64,000 nucleotides of DNA from Vibrio cincinnatiensis DSM 19608. Its GTDB lineage: Bacteria; Pseudomonadota; Gammaproteobacteria; Enterobacterales; Vibrionaceae. Below, piece after piece: positions 7,504-16,166 of the stretch. A program made the translations under genes and the position numbers. The notes under the pieces were generated by a model. It saw only the letters and a list, made by a program, of their open reading frames with translations, did no database searches and was not told the origin of the DNA. The stretch spans positions 186,001-250,000 of the forward strand of contig NZ_FUXB01000002.1 of NCBI RefSeq assembly GCF_900167345.1. Direction: 5' to 3'. Each line of letters opens with the position of its first letter. Positions within the stretch are counted from its first letter, which is position 1.

Positions 7504-8361
7504 ATGAGTAAACCATTAAGCGAATTGTTACGCCTACTTCAATTAGAAAAACTCGAAAAAGGCTTATACCGAGGGGAAAGTGAAAACCTTGGCCTACCAC
7601 AAGTTTACGGGGGGCAAGTGATAGGGCAAGCATTGTCTGCGGCTCGTTATAGTGTAGATTCAGATAGAACCGTTCACTCCTTTCATAGCTATTTTCTCTA
7701 TCCTGGCGACCCTGAAAAACCCATCATTTATGATGTGGAAAACCTACGCGATGGACGAAGCTTTAGCACTCGACGCGTCAAAGCCATTCAAAATGGTCGC
7801 CCTATCTTTTACCTTACCGCCTCCTACCATGTGGATGCTTCTGGCTTTGAGCACCAAAAAACGATGCCTGATGTTCCGGGGCCAGAAAACTTTGCATCAG
7901 AATCGGAATTAGCCGCGCAAATCGCTCACTTACTTCCTGAGCCTATGCGTAAAATCTTCTGTGGAGAGAAACCCATTGAGATTCGCCCAGTCACAGTGAT
8001 TAACCCACTTAAACCACAAAAAGAAGAGCCGAAACAGTACTTATGGATTCGTGCAAACGGAGAGGTGCCAGATGAACAATTGATTCATCAATATTTACTG
8101 GGTTATGCCTCCGATTGGGGTTTTTTAGTCACCGCTTTGCACCCTCATGAAGTTTCGTTGATGACGCCAAAATTCCAAGTAGCGACGATTGACCATTCCA
8201 TTTGGTTCCATCGCCCATTTAAAATGGATGAATGGTTACTGTATGTGATTGAAAGCCCAACCGCCAGCAGCACTCGTGGCTTAGTTCGAGGTGAGATCTA
8301 TAACCAGCAAGGTGATCTAGTGGCAACCGCCGTTCAAGAAGGGGTTATGCGCTTTAAATAA
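7504..8361 (+). CDS. tesB: Acyl-CoA thioesterase II
   Basis: Double-hotdog thioesterase hydrolysing medium- and long-chain acyl-CoA. The 285 residues align end to end with E. coli TesB (286), and the catalytic triad keeps its numbering: D204 (GYASDWGFL), T228 ([13 protein letters not shown]) and Q278 (TAVQEGVMR). A GTG at 7495 extends the frame by three codons, but ATG 7504 gives the E. coli-like N-terminus [14 protein letters not shown] and has AGGTGAGG just upstream. Its stop is only 5 bases from the convergent decR stop, with no terminator between them. Confidence 0.96.
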   Translation: MSKPLSELLRLLQLEKLEKGLYRGESENLGLPQVYGGQVIGQALSAARYSVDSDRTVHSFHSYFLYPGDPEKPIIYDVENLRDGRSFSTRRVKAIQNGRPIFYLTASYHVDASGFEHQKTMPDVPGPENFASESELAAQIAHLLPEPMRKIFCGEKPIEIRPVTVINPLKPQKEEPKQYLWIRANGEVPDEQLIHQYLLGYASDWGFLVTALHPHEVSLMTPKFQVATIDHSIWFHRPFKMDEWLLYVIESPTASSTRGLVRGEIYNQQGDLVATAVQEGVMRFK

Positions 8362-8366
8362 AGTGT

Positions 8367-8825
8367 TCAAAGCGGTAATGCGGTGGTGTATTTCAAAGAC
8401 TCCATCGCAAACGTCGACGTTACATTATTTAAACCATGCACCCGATTGACAAGCTTCTTATAAAACTGGTCAAAGTGTTTCATATCTTTGACCAACACTT
8501 TCATCATGTAGTCATACTCTCCAGCCATTCGATAGAACTCCATTACTTCAGGATATTCATCGACAATCTCAACAAAATGTCGATACCATTCATGGGAATG
8601 ATCACTTGTTTTTACCATCACAAATGCAGTAAATAACAGGCCTAATCGTTCAGGGTTAAGTAAGGCTACCCGTTGCTGGATCACGCCAGACTCTTCCAGT
8701 TTTTTCAACCGCTTCCAGCAAGGCGTTGTCGTCAAATTGACCGCCTCTGCTAACTCATTCAGCGATAGGGTACTGTCTTTCTGTAACATGGATAACAGCT
8801 GTCGGTCGATCTTATCTAATTGCAC
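8367..8825 (-). CDS. decR: Lrp/AsnC-family regulator DecR
   Basis: A 152-residue regulator very close to E. coli DecR (YbaO), the activator of cysteine detoxification. The N-terminal HTH reads [28 protein letters not shown]. The C-terminal RAM domain has [27 protein letters not shown] and [14 protein letters not shown]. The start is a GTG preceded by AGGGAGG with 4-base spacing. It is divergent from a cysteine desulfhydrase gene, and a near-perfect Lrp-type palindrome lies 15 bases upstream of its start codon. Together these predict cysteine-responsive control of that neighbour and of itself. Confidence 0.93.
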   Translation of the reverse strand: MQLDKIDRQLLSMLQKDSTLSLNELAEAVNLTTTPCWKRLKKLEESGVIQQRVALLNPERLGLLFTAFVMVKTSDHSHEWYRHFVEIVDEYPEVMEFYRMAGEYDYMMKVLVKDMKHFDQFYKKLVNRVHGLNNVTSTFAMESLKYTTALPL

Positions 8826-8840
8826 ATAACCTCCCTTTTG

Positions 8841-8855
8841 TAGAAAAATTTTCTA
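8841..8855. promoter_or_regulatory. Lrp/AsnC-type palindrome between decR and the cysteine desulfhydrase gene
   Basis: TAGAAAAATTTTCTA is a perfect inverted repeat around a central A and fits the E. coli Lrp consensus YAGHAWATTWTDCTR at 14 of 15 positions. It lies 15 bases upstream of the decR start codon and about 130 bases upstream of the desulfhydrase start. It is the obvious candidate for DecR binding and for decR autoregulation. Confidence 0.65.
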
Positions 8856-8986
8856 TTAATCTAGCAAACAAAAGGCAATTTAACCAAGTTTTTCTCCGAA
8901 ACATGGGGTTAAATGATACGTATAACGTCATTCATCATTTACGGGTAATGAAGAGTTTACCGTCGTTCAGATAACAGGAAGAAACC

Positions 8987-10054
8987 ATGTGTACCGATCA
9001 TCAATGGATTAACAGTGCGATTCGTAAAATAGAAGCTGATTTTCAACGTTCTGCAGACACGCATTTGATTAAACTCGATCTTCCCAGTGTTTCAGGTATC
9101 GATCTCTACCTTAAAGATGAGAGTACTCATCCAACAGGGTCTCTCAAACATCGCTTGGCTCGTTCACTCTTTCTGTATGCAATTTGTAATGGTTGGGTTG
9201 GCCCCAATACACCCATTATTGAATCCTCATCAGGAAGCACCGCGGTTTCTGAAGCTTACTTTGCCCGTTTACTTGGTTTACCGTTTATTGCAGTCATGCC
9301 TAAATGTACCGCCCGCAAGAAAATCGAGCAGATCGAGTTTTATGGTGGGAAAGCCCATTTGGTTGAAAGAACGGATCAGATCTATGCAGAATCGTCTCGT
9401 CTTGCTCAAGAATTGAATGGCCATTATATGGATCAATTTACTTATGCAGAACGAGCTACCGACTGGCGTGGCAACAGTAATATTGCCGACAGCATCTTTA
9501 AACAAATGCAAAAGGAAGAACACTCCATCCCAACTTGGATCGTCATGAGCCCAGGAACAGGTGGAACCTCTGCAACGATTGGCCGATTTATTCGCTATCA
9601 GCAACACAACACCCAGCTGTGTGTGGTTGACCCAGAAAATTCGGTGTTTTTTGATTATTACCAAACACGCAATCACGCCCTAACCTTAGCGTGTGGTAGC
9701 AAAATTGAAGGCATTGGTCGCCCACGTGTCGAGCCGAGTTTTATTCCAAATGTGATCGATGATATGCGAGTGGTTCCAGATGCTGCGAGCATTGCAACCA
9801 TTCATTGGTTAGAGCGTATCTTAGGAAGAAAGGCGGGCGCTTCCACAGGAACCAACCTGTATGGCGCGTTACAGTTAGCCAGTGAAATGAAACAAAAGGG
9901 AGAACGTGGTTCCATTGTCACTTTACTCTGTGATAGCGGCGAACGTTACCTCGACACCTATTACAATCCAGAATGGTTAGCCACCAATATTGCGGATTTA
10001 TCCCCTTATCTTGCTAAATTAGAAACATTCCAATCTTGCGGTGTTCTCGACTGA
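8987..10054 (+). CDS. Cds1-type L-cysteine desulfhydrase (cysteine-synthase-like PLP enzyme)
   Basis: A 355-residue fold-type II PLP enzyme. The PLP lysine is K54 in [18 protein letters not shown]; the substrate loop is [15 protein letters not shown] and the phosphate loop is [13 protein letters not shown]. These segments, with [19 protein letters not shown] and [14 protein letters not shown], match the Cds1/CdsH subgroup (for example mycobacterial Cds1), which degrades cysteine to sulfide, ammonia and pyruvate, rather than biosynthetic CysK/CysM. The start ATG follows AGGAAG. Divergence from decR supports a role in removing excess cysteine. An alternative cysteine-synthase activity cannot be excluded from sequence alone. 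Confidence 0.85.
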   Translation: MCTDHQWINSAIRKIEADFQRSADTHLIKLDLPSVSGIDLYLKDESTHPTGSLKHRLARSLFLYAICNGWVGPNTPIIESSSGSTAVSEAYFARLLGLPFIAVMPKCTARKKIEQIEFYGGKAHLVERTDQIYAESSRLAQELNGHYMDQFTYAERATDWRGNSNIADSIFKQMQKEEHSIPTWIVMSPGTGGTSATIGRFIRYQQHNTQLCVVDPENSVFFDYYQTRNHALTLACGSKIEGIGRPRVEPSFIPNVIDDMRVVPDAASIATIHWLERILGRKAGASTGTNLYGALQLASEMKQKGERGSIVTLLCDSGERYLDTYYNPEWLATNIADLSPYLAKLETFQSCGVLD

Positions 10055-10071
10055 TCCCTCTTTCTTTTCAA

Positions 10072-10102
10072 ATGGTCAGAGATATAACGCCTCTCTGACC
10101 AT
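10072..10102 (+). terminator. Hairpin after the cysteine desulfhydrase gene
   Basis: An 11-base-pair stem (10072-10082 with 10092-10102) lies 17 bases after the stop codon. No clear T-run follows, so it may act as a 3' stabiliser or a Rho-assisted end. Confidence 0.4.
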
Positions 10103-10202
10103 CCGTATCAAAAATATGACGTCCATTTGACCCTCCTGACATAAATCTGCTCAATAATAACAGCGTCATCAACCACTTCAGTTTGGACAAGGGAAGAACA
10201 CC

Positions 10203-10688
10203 ATGAAAAAGACATTTTTTGCGCTTAGCGCACTCACATTCATTCTAGCGGGCTGCGATAGTGCCGAACAAACAACGGCCACAGTTGAGCCATCGACGGT
10301 TCACTCCCAAACCGCCTCCAACACAGAAGCCATCATCAATGAGACCTTTACGTCAGAACATACCGCATATAACAGCCTAGACTGGCAAGGGACTTATCAA
10401 GGTGTCCTTCCTTGTGCTGATTGCGCTGGAATAGAATATACCCTCACGCTTAATGATGATCTGACCTACATACTAACCCAAGTGTATCAAGGTAAAGAAG
10501 ATACCAAAGCGTTAACAAGTGAAGGGAAATTTCACTGGGAGAAAAATGGCAGTGTGATCACGTTAGAAGATGAATCTGACACGCCTAATCAATATTTTGT
10601 GGGGGAGAATATCCTGATGAAGCTGGATATTAACGGTGAAAAAATCACCGGTGATTTAGCATCACTGTATAACCTTAAAAAACAATAG
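10203..10688 (+). CDS. NlpE N-terminal-domain lipoprotein
   Basis: A 161-residue lipoprotein: signal peptide MKKTFFALSALTFILAGC with lipobox LAGC (C18), an acidic/threonine-rich linker to about residue 55, then an NlpE-type domain starting WQGTYQGVLPCADCAGIEYTL. The CADC (CxxC) pair is the conserved metal- or disulfide-linked motif of NlpE. E. coli NlpE has a second domain that signals to CpxA; it is missing here, as in many Vibrio homologues. A role in copper or envelope stress sensing is therefore only suggested. It appears monocistronic, with a long inverted repeat after it. Confidence 0.85.
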   Translation: MKKTFFALSALTFILAGCDSAEQTTATVEPSTVHSQTASNTEAIINETFTSEHTAYNSLDWQGTYQGVLPCADCAGIEYTLTLNDDLTYILTQVYQGKEDTKALTSEGKFHWEKNGSVITLEDESDTPNQYFVGENILMKLDINGEKITGDLASLYNLKKQ

Positions 10689-10692
10689 CCCG

Positions 10693-10737
10693 CATAACAC
10701 AGCACCCCAAGCAGGTTGAGCTTGGAGTGCTGTTATG
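10693..10737. terminator. Long inverted repeat between convergent genes
   Basis: A 12-base-pair stem with one mismatch (10701-10712 with 10720-10731) is extended by CATAAC/GTTATG across a two-base bulge. It separates the NlpE-like gene from the convergent DUF1244 gene and can fold from either strand. There is no strong T-run. Confidence 0.5.
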
Positions 10738-10739
10738 AG

Positions 10740-11063
10740 CTACACCGTTCTGTTCTGCCGAGCCTCAAAAGCCGCTAATTGCTCTGGTGTGGCCGGCAAT
10801 TGATGGTTTGTTTTCCACTCATCATAAGTCATGCCATAGATACGTTCACGAGCATCATCAAGGGGCAACGCGATACCAAGATTTTCAGCTTCCGCTTGAT
10901 ACCATTTGCAAAAGCAGTTGCGACAAAACCCAGCCAAGATCATCAGATCAATATTCTGCACTTCTTTATTATTGTCTAAATGCGCTAATAAACGGCGAAA
11001 GACCGCAGCATCGATTTTATCTTGCTGATCTTGAGTCAAATTAAGGTGGTTAAACGCTGTCAT
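10740..11063 (-). CDS. DUF1244 domain protein
   Basis: A 107-residue soluble protein matching DUF1244 across its length: DAAVFRRLLAHL, then VQNIDLMILAGFCRNCFCKWYQ and RIYGMTYDEWK. The invariant FCRNC segment carries three cysteines (FCRNCFC) that could bind metal or react. Family members are widespread in proteobacteria and have no established function. The last bases overlap the edge of the inverted repeat shared with the NlpE-like gene. It is separated from the upstream Tim44-like gene by that gene's own terminator, so it probably has its own promoter. Confidence 0.9.
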   Translation of the reverse strand: MTAFNHLNLTQDQQDKIDAAVFRRLLAHLDNNKEVQNIDLMILAGFCRNCFCKWYQAEAENLGIALPLDDARERIYGMTYDEWKTNHQLPATPEQLAAFEARQNRTV

Positions 11064-11130
11064 GAGACTTTCCTTTCTTTGTTAATCATTTTATGTCATC
11101 GCTCATCTTAATCACTTACCACAAGATAGC

Positions 11131-11155
11131 AAAACGCCCAAGACCAGCTTGGGCG
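11131..11155 (-). terminator. Terminator of the Tim44-like gene
   Basis: On the minus strand an 8-base-pair GC-rich stem (11135-11142 with 11148-11155), loop of 5, is followed by TTTTGC. It starts 26 bases after the stop codon of the Tim44-like gene. Confidence 0.6.
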
Positions 11156-11180
11156 ATTTACACAATGATAAGATGACAAT

Positions 11181-12035
11181 CTAACCTTGAATACCAACGA
11201 TAAGCCATGGTGCATTTGGCACTCTCAGATCGCGCTCTAAATGCCAGACATCTTCGATATCTTCTTCAATCTGTTCCCCTGAATCACGATAACGACCACT
11301 AAACTGCAAACTTAATTGAGCTTTGCTCGCATCATAATCAGCACGCACGATTTCTGCATCCACGTACATCACCTCTGTTTGAGGCTCACTTTCTAATTTT
11401 GCTCGCTCCGCTTTTAAGTCATCAAACAAACTCGCAGAGACATATTCTTGAATGGTTTCAAGCTGATTATGATTCCATGCCCCTTGCAAAATACGATAGT
11501 GCTCACGAGCGCCATTAATAAACGCAACTTTATCAAAACCCGATGGGTAGTTATGAGGAACATCACTGTGCATTTGCGAACCAAAGCCACCCGTATTGTC
11601 TGCCTGCTCAAAATTGTGAACATTGGGCTGACGATGAACGCCACTATATGCAGGTTGCTGGTGATTCATCGAGCCTTGTTTGGCACCAAGCAAACCCCGC
11701 ATTAATTTGAAAATAACAAAAGCAATTAACCCGATGATTAAAATATCCATAAACTGGATACCTTCAAAGGCCCCTCCAAAGAAAGCCGCCAATAATCCTC
11801 CAGCTAACAACCCGCCAAGCATACCGCCCATTAAGCCTTTCTTACTCGACGTTGCTGCTGTGGTTTTCGTGGTATCTTGTTGTCTTAATGTATTAGTATT
11901 TTGATTTTTTTGCGCAGGAGCCGTTTTAAAACTTTTCCCAAATGACTTACCACCACCAAATTTTTTTGCGTCAGCAGTAGGTACGACTATCACCGATATC
12001 ATCAGTAAAGCCATGAAAGAGAATAGACGTTTCAT
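11181..12035 (-). CDS. Tim44-like domain membrane protein
   Basis: A 284-residue protein. The start MKRLFSFMALLMISVIVVPTADAKK resembles a cleavable signal peptide. A low-complexity K/G/T/Q stretch follows, then two hydrophobic segments (a glycine-rich one near 68-88 and FMDILIIGLIAFVIFKLMRG near 94-114). The C-terminal half (about 165-284) is a Tim44/TimA-type domain ending VWHLERDLRVPNAPWLIVGIQG. Bacterial members are membrane-anchored; some bind lipid and none is a protein importer. The exact role is unknown. It stands alone, with a terminator behind it and a 205-base gap in front. Confidence 0.88.
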   Translation of the reverse strand: MKRLFSFMALLMISVIVVPTADAKKFGGGKSFGKSFKTAPAQKNQNTNTLRQQDTTKTTAATSSKKGLMGGMLGGLLAGGLLAAFFGGAFEGIQFMDILIIGLIAFVIFKLMRGLLGAKQGSMNHQQPAYSGVHRQPNVHNFEQADNTGGFGSQMHSDVPHNYPSGFDKVAFINGAREHYRILQGAWNHNQLETIQEYVSASLFDDLKAERAKLESEPQTEVMYVDAEIVRADYDASKAQLSLQFSGRYRDSGEQIEEDIEDVWHLERDLRVPNAPWLIVGIQG

Positions 12036-12240
12036 ATTTATCCTTAGAGAGCACGATTCATCGCCAGATAGGCTTTGCTATACGCCGCCATCATATCTGC
12101 TTCAACTAGCCAAGCAAACCATTTGACTTTATTGACATGTATCAGAATATTGCAGCCTGATTAAGTTGACGCTCTATCATGGGCTGTTTAGAATATCGAA
12201 CATTGTTCATTTTTTTATTCCGCGAATTTAGCAACCCACT

Positions 12241-12831
12241 ATGGCCCGACGCAACGATCATACTCGAGAAGAGCTGGTCTCTTTAACGCTAAAAGCAGCA
12301 AAAGAGTTTTTAGATAAGCATTCTTATCACGAATTGAGCTTACGAAAAATCGCCACAATGATTGGCTATGTTCCAAGTACACTGGTTAATGTTTTTGGTA
12401 ACTATAACCTACTGCTGTTACATGTTGTCGCTCAAACTCTCGACGAATTAGCTTATGAAGCTCAGTTGGTCGTTAGCCAGTGCCAGGAACCACAGAAGGC
12501 TCTACATCAGTTAGCTATTTGTTACCACGATTTTGCACAAAAAAACCCTTATCGGTGGCAACTCATTTTTGAACACAACATGAATGGGGAAACCTTGCCT
12601 GAATGGCAAGCTGAACGCATTGATAATATGACCAGCATGTTAGAAGAACTACTGCACATTATCGCTCCCCATCGAACTCACAGTGACGTTATACGCACCA
12701 GTCGAGTGCTCTGGGCAGGGGTACATGGAATAACCTTGCTTAGTGTTGACGATAAATTTTTTGCCAAAGAGCCTATCGATGGTAAAGCCTTGATCGACGA
12801 TCTTCTCACACAGTATTTGTCTAATTGGTAA
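12241..12831 (+). CDS. TetR-family transcriptional regulator
   Basis: A 196-residue repressor-type protein. The N-terminal HTH spans residues 10-55 (LSLRKIATMIGYVPSTLVNVFGNY). The C-terminal domain contains an RWQLIFEHNM and RVLWAGVHGITLL pattern, the latter typical of WHG-type TetR C-terminal domains. Its stop lies 15 bases before the LplT-PlsC fusion gene, so the two are probably co-transcribed. By position it may control phospholipid recycling in response to a fatty-acyl or lysolipid ligand; that is inference. I see no operator palindrome in the 205 bases upstream that I would defend. Confidence 0.9.
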   Translation: MARRNDHTREELVSLTLKAAKEFLDKHSYHELSLRKIATMIGYVPSTLVNVFGNYNLLLLHVVAQTLDELAYEAQLVVSQCQEPQKALHQLAICYHDFAQKNPYRWQLIFEHNMNGETLPEWQAERIDNMTSMLEELLHIIAPHRTHSDVIRTSRVLWAGVHGITLLSVDDKFFAKEPIDGKALIDDLLTQYLSNW

Positions 12832-12846
12832 CATTAAGGAACGCGA

Positions 12847-14718
12847 ATGCCGCATTCACAGTCATCGTTGTTGACTCAGCAGCGTTTTCTTCCCTACTTC
12901 ATTACCCAATTTTTTGGGGCATTCAACGATAATATTTTTAAAAATGTTTTGCTGTTGTTTGTTGCGTTTGCGAGCGCCGACTCACTCACTATTTCCAGCC
13001 ATCTTTTTATCAATCTTGCCGCGGGTTTATTCATTCTCCCCTTCTTCCTATTTTCAGCATCAGCGGGAGTGTTAGCGGATAAATATGAAAAATCATGGTT
13101 CATCCGTCGTGTGAAACTGTTTGAAATTGGCATAATGTGCATTGGTGCTGTGGGGTTTGTTACTCAGAACTACGCCTTATTACTACTTATGCTGTTTCTC
13201 ATGGGAACCCAATCGGCATTTTTTGGACCGGTCAAGTATGCCCTATTACCTCAACAGCTCAAGACTAATGAACTTGTCGCAGGTAATGCTTTAGTCGAAA
13301 CCGGAACCTTTTTAGCGATTCTGTTAGGAACACTCGGTGCCGGAGTTATTGCCTCCGCAGAAAAGGCCCCCATGATAGCAGCAGGGGCTGTCATATTATT
13401 TGCCATCTTGGGGTACATCTCTAGCCGTTTTATTCCCATTGCTCCGGCGAGCAATCCTCAACTTATTTTTAAATGGCAACCTATAAAGCAAACGAAAAAA
13501 ACAATCGCTATCGCAAAACGTGATCGCACGATTTTCCAAGCCATGATGGCGATCAGCTGGTTCTGGTTTTTAGGTGCAACTTACCTCACCCAATTCCCTA
13601 ATTTTACTAAGTTATTTTTAAATGGGGGTGAAAGTGCTGTATCGTTCCTTCTTGCCTTATTTTCCGTAGGAATCGCCGTCGGCTCATTAGCCTGTGACAA
13701 ACTCTCTAACCATCGTATTGAAATCGGCCTGGTTCCTTTAGGCAGCTTTGGGATCAGCCTATTTGGCTATTTCATGGCGAGCAGTATTCCCACTGACTTA
13801 CCTCAATTTACCCATTTTACTGATTTTATTAGCCATTCAGAGCTTTGGCCTCTGTTTGCTTCTTTATTGCTGCTTGGAATATCGGGGGGAATTTTTATCG
13901 TGCCTCTATATGCCTTAATGCAGCAACGCGCTAAAACCACCGAACGTGCACAAGTCATTGCTGCACTCAACATTTACAATGCATTATTTATGGTTGGCAG
14001 TGCTCTGCTGGGTATCATCTGCTTAACGCTGCTTTCCCTCAGCATTCCACAGCTTTTTATCTTACTGGCAGTGCTGAACTTTTTGGTGGCCACTTACTTA
14101 TTTTTGCAGGTCCCCATTTTCGTTGTTCGTCTACTCGTCTGGGCGCTAACACATACGATTTATCGCGTAAAACACAAACATCTTTACCATCTGCCAGAAC
14201 ATGGGGGAGCCTTGATTGTTTGCAATCACGTCAGCTATATGGATGCGTTGCTACTCAGTGCGGTTTGTCCAAGGTTAATTCGGTTTGTGATGGAAGAAGA
14301 TTATGCCAACGTACCAATTTTAAGACGCTTTTTAAGCAGAGCGGGTGTCATTCCTATTTGTGCTAATAAACGCAGTTCGATTCGCCGCGCTTTTGCCGAG
14401 GTTGAACAAGCGCTACAAGAGGGGCACTTGGTGTGCATTTTCCCTGAAGGGCGCTTAACCACAGATGGTGAGATGAACCCATTTATGCGGGGAATGGATG
14501 TCATATTGAAACGCAGCCCCGTTCCTGTCATTCCAATGGCGATCAAAGGATTATGGGGCAGTTTCTTTAGTCGCTATCAAGGTCGAGCTTGTCGTGGCCT
14601 CCCCCGTAAATTATGGTCTCGAATTGAAATTGAAGCCGGAGAAGCAGTACCCAGCGGCCAAGCATCAACTGAGTTAATGCAGCAACGGGTCGCTCAGTTA
14701 CGTGGCGGTTGGAAATAA
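12847..14718 (+). CDS. LplT-type lysophospholipid transporter fused to a PlsC-type acyltransferase
   Basis: A 623-residue inner-membrane protein. Residues 1 to about 415 form an MFS transporter like LplT (FFGAFNDNIFKNVLLL, then GPVKYALLPQ and NALVETGTFLAILLGT). Residues about 430-623 form a 1-acylglycerol-phosphate acyltransferase with H461-VSYM-D466 (HX4D) and FPEGR (532-536). The predicted role is to flip lysophospholipids inwards and re-acylate them. E. coli Aas carries an acyl-ACP synthetase domain after PlsC. That domain is absent here, so acyl donor must come from another enzyme or directly from acyl-ACP/CoA. It is translated right after the TetR gene. Confidence 0.92.
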   Translation: MPHSQSSLLTQQRFLPYFITQFFGAFNDNIFKNVLLLFVAFASADSLTISSHLFINLAAGLFILPFFLFSASAGVLADKYEKSWFIRRVKLFEIGIMCIGAVGFVTQNYALLLLMLFLMGTQSAFFGPVKYALLPQQLKTNELVAGNALVETGTFLAILLGTLGAGVIASAEKAPMIAAGAVILFAILGYISSRFIPIAPASNPQLIFKWQPIKQTKKTIAIAKRDRTIFQAMMAISWFWFLGATYLTQFPNFTKLFLNGGESAVSFLLALFSVGIAVGSLACDKLSNHRIEIGLVPLGSFGISLFGYFMASSIPTDLPQFTHFTDFISHSELWPLFASLLLLGISGGIFIVPLYALMQQRAKTTERAQVIAALNIYNALFMVGSALLGIICLTLLSLSIPQLFILLAVLNFLVATYLFLQVPIFVVRLLVWALTHTIYRVKHKHLYHLPEHGGALIVCNHVSYMDALLLSAVCPRLIRFVMEEDYANVPILRRFLSRAGVIPICANKRSSIRRAFAEVEQALQEGHLVCIFPEGRLTTDGEMNPFMRGMDVILKRSPVPVIPMAIKGLWGSFFSRYQGRACRGLPRKLWSRIEIEAGEAVPSGQASTELMQQRVAQLRGGWK

Positions 14719-14765
14719 CCCATTATACGAGGGTGACTGATCGCACTATCACTGTGCATCGTGTT

Positions 14766-16166
14766 TTATTTAAGAATAACGTACTGTGGATATTGCTCAG
14801 TAAGCCAATGTTTAAGTGCTTGGCGCGACACTTTTATCCCGCTTGAAGTCAATACTTCAGGCATTGATAAGTAATGAATCGGCCATTTGAATTTTTCAAG
14901 CCTAGATTCACACCATGCATTTCCCTCTTCAATCGAAAAGGGCTGTTCGCTTTGTACAATGGCGACGGGGCGTGCACCAAAGGTCTCATCCATAACGGGA
15001 ATGATGAACGCTTGTTGGATCACTGGGTGGCGATTCAGCACCGCCTCAATTTCTTCGCAGTGGATATTTTCCCCTCCAGAGATAAACTGGTTATCCGCTC
15101 GACCGATGATAACCAACTCATTGTCTTGCCAATAACCTAAATCTTTACTATCAAACCACCCCTGAATATCTTTTAGCGGGCTTAACTCACCTTGGTGATA
15201 ATAACCACTCGCCAAAGTATCACCACCAATATAGATACGATTGTCGATAAGTTTTATCTTGCGGCCATCCAACACATGGCCTGCACTGGAGGTGTTGTCT
15301 ACCCGTTTCGCAGTAACGGTTGAAGCAGCCTCCGTCATACCGTAACCAAGCCAAACATCAATCCCCCGCTCTGCCGCTTGGCAAGCTAAGGTATGAGGAA
15401 CGTGACCCCCTCCTAATAATACATGGGTAAGAGTAAGTCGCTGCTCACTATCTAGTAGGCGTTTCAGTTGAGTGGCAACGAAGGAAGCATGGCTCACACC
15501 TTTGACATCTTCTGCTAAATTACCGTTCCCCATTTTTAAACAGGCACCAGAGTGTAGCCAACGATAAACAATCGCTAATCCTGACACATGATATAGCGGT
15601 AGGCTAAGTAACCAAGTATCTTGCTGAGTAAAGTGAAACTCACGTAACAGACCTTGTGCTGACGCAAAATGTTGCCTATGCGTATGTGCAACCACTTTAG
15701 GATCACCTGTCGAGCCTGAAGTGAAAATCAATGTGGCTAGCTGATCTGCATGGTAGAACAATTGGCCGCTTGGTGTTTTTAAAGCAGACTCTGTACTCGT
15801 TGTCACAAGCTGTGTTTTCGGACGCTGTTGCAATAATACTGAACTCGTTAGCCCTGCCGAAGGAGCAAGCCACACCCATGCTTGGCCCGAACCATATAAC
15901 GAGGTCAGTTTCTTGTGTAGTTGAGTTAACGGCTGAGGCATCGTCAATGCACAGCGTATCCCTTTTTGCATGGCAGCAAGCAGCCAGAACAACGTCTCTG
16001 GGTGATTTTTCCCAACTAAGGTTAATACGCTACCTTGAGTCATTCCAGCTCGTTGTAACGATTCGGCATAGTGATTCACAATACAAGTCAGCTGCAACCA
16101 CGTTAGCCGATGATCGCCCAGCCACAAAGCAATTCGTTCAGGATGGTGTTGCTGCCAAGGTGTCAT
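14766..16166 (-). CDS. menE: o-Succinylbenzoate--CoA ligase
   Basis: ANL-superfamily enzyme activating OSB to OSB-CoA in menaquinone synthesis. The 466 residues contain the AMP-binding P-loop LIFTSGSTGDPKVVAHTH, the LGYGMTEAA motif, and the hinge region ELVIIGRADNQFISGGENIHCEE. The C-terminal catalytic lysine lies in TSSGIKVSR. The open frame extends to 16235, but ATG 16166 overlaps the menC stop in an ATGA and gives the expected start MTPWQQHHPERIALWL. It is the last gene of the operon; an imperfect hairpin lies between it and the convergent LplT-PlsC gene (about 14742-14762). Confidence 0.95.
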   Translation of the reverse strand: MTPWQQHHPERIALWLGDHRLTWLQLTCIVNHYAESLQRAGMTQGSVLTLVGKNHPETLFWLLAAMQKGIRCALTMPQPLTQLHKKLTSLYGSGQAWVWLAPSAGLTSSVLLQQRPKTQLVTTSTESALKTPSGQLFYHADQLATLIFTSGSTGDPKVVAHTHRQHFASAQGLLREFHFTQQDTWLLSLPLYHVSGLAIVYRWLHSGACLKMGNGNLAEDVKGVSHASFVATQLKRLLDSEQRLTLTHVLLGGGHVPHTLACQAAERGIDVWLGYGMTEAASTVTAKRVDNTSSAGHVLDGRKIKLIDNRIYIGGDTLASGYYHQGELSPLKDIQGWFDSKDLGYWQDNELVIIGRADNQFISGGENIHCEEIEAVLNRHPVIQQAFIIPVMDETFGARPVAIVQSEQPFSIEEGNAWCESRLEKFKWPIHYLSMPEVLTSSGIKVSRQALKHWLTEQYPQYVILK

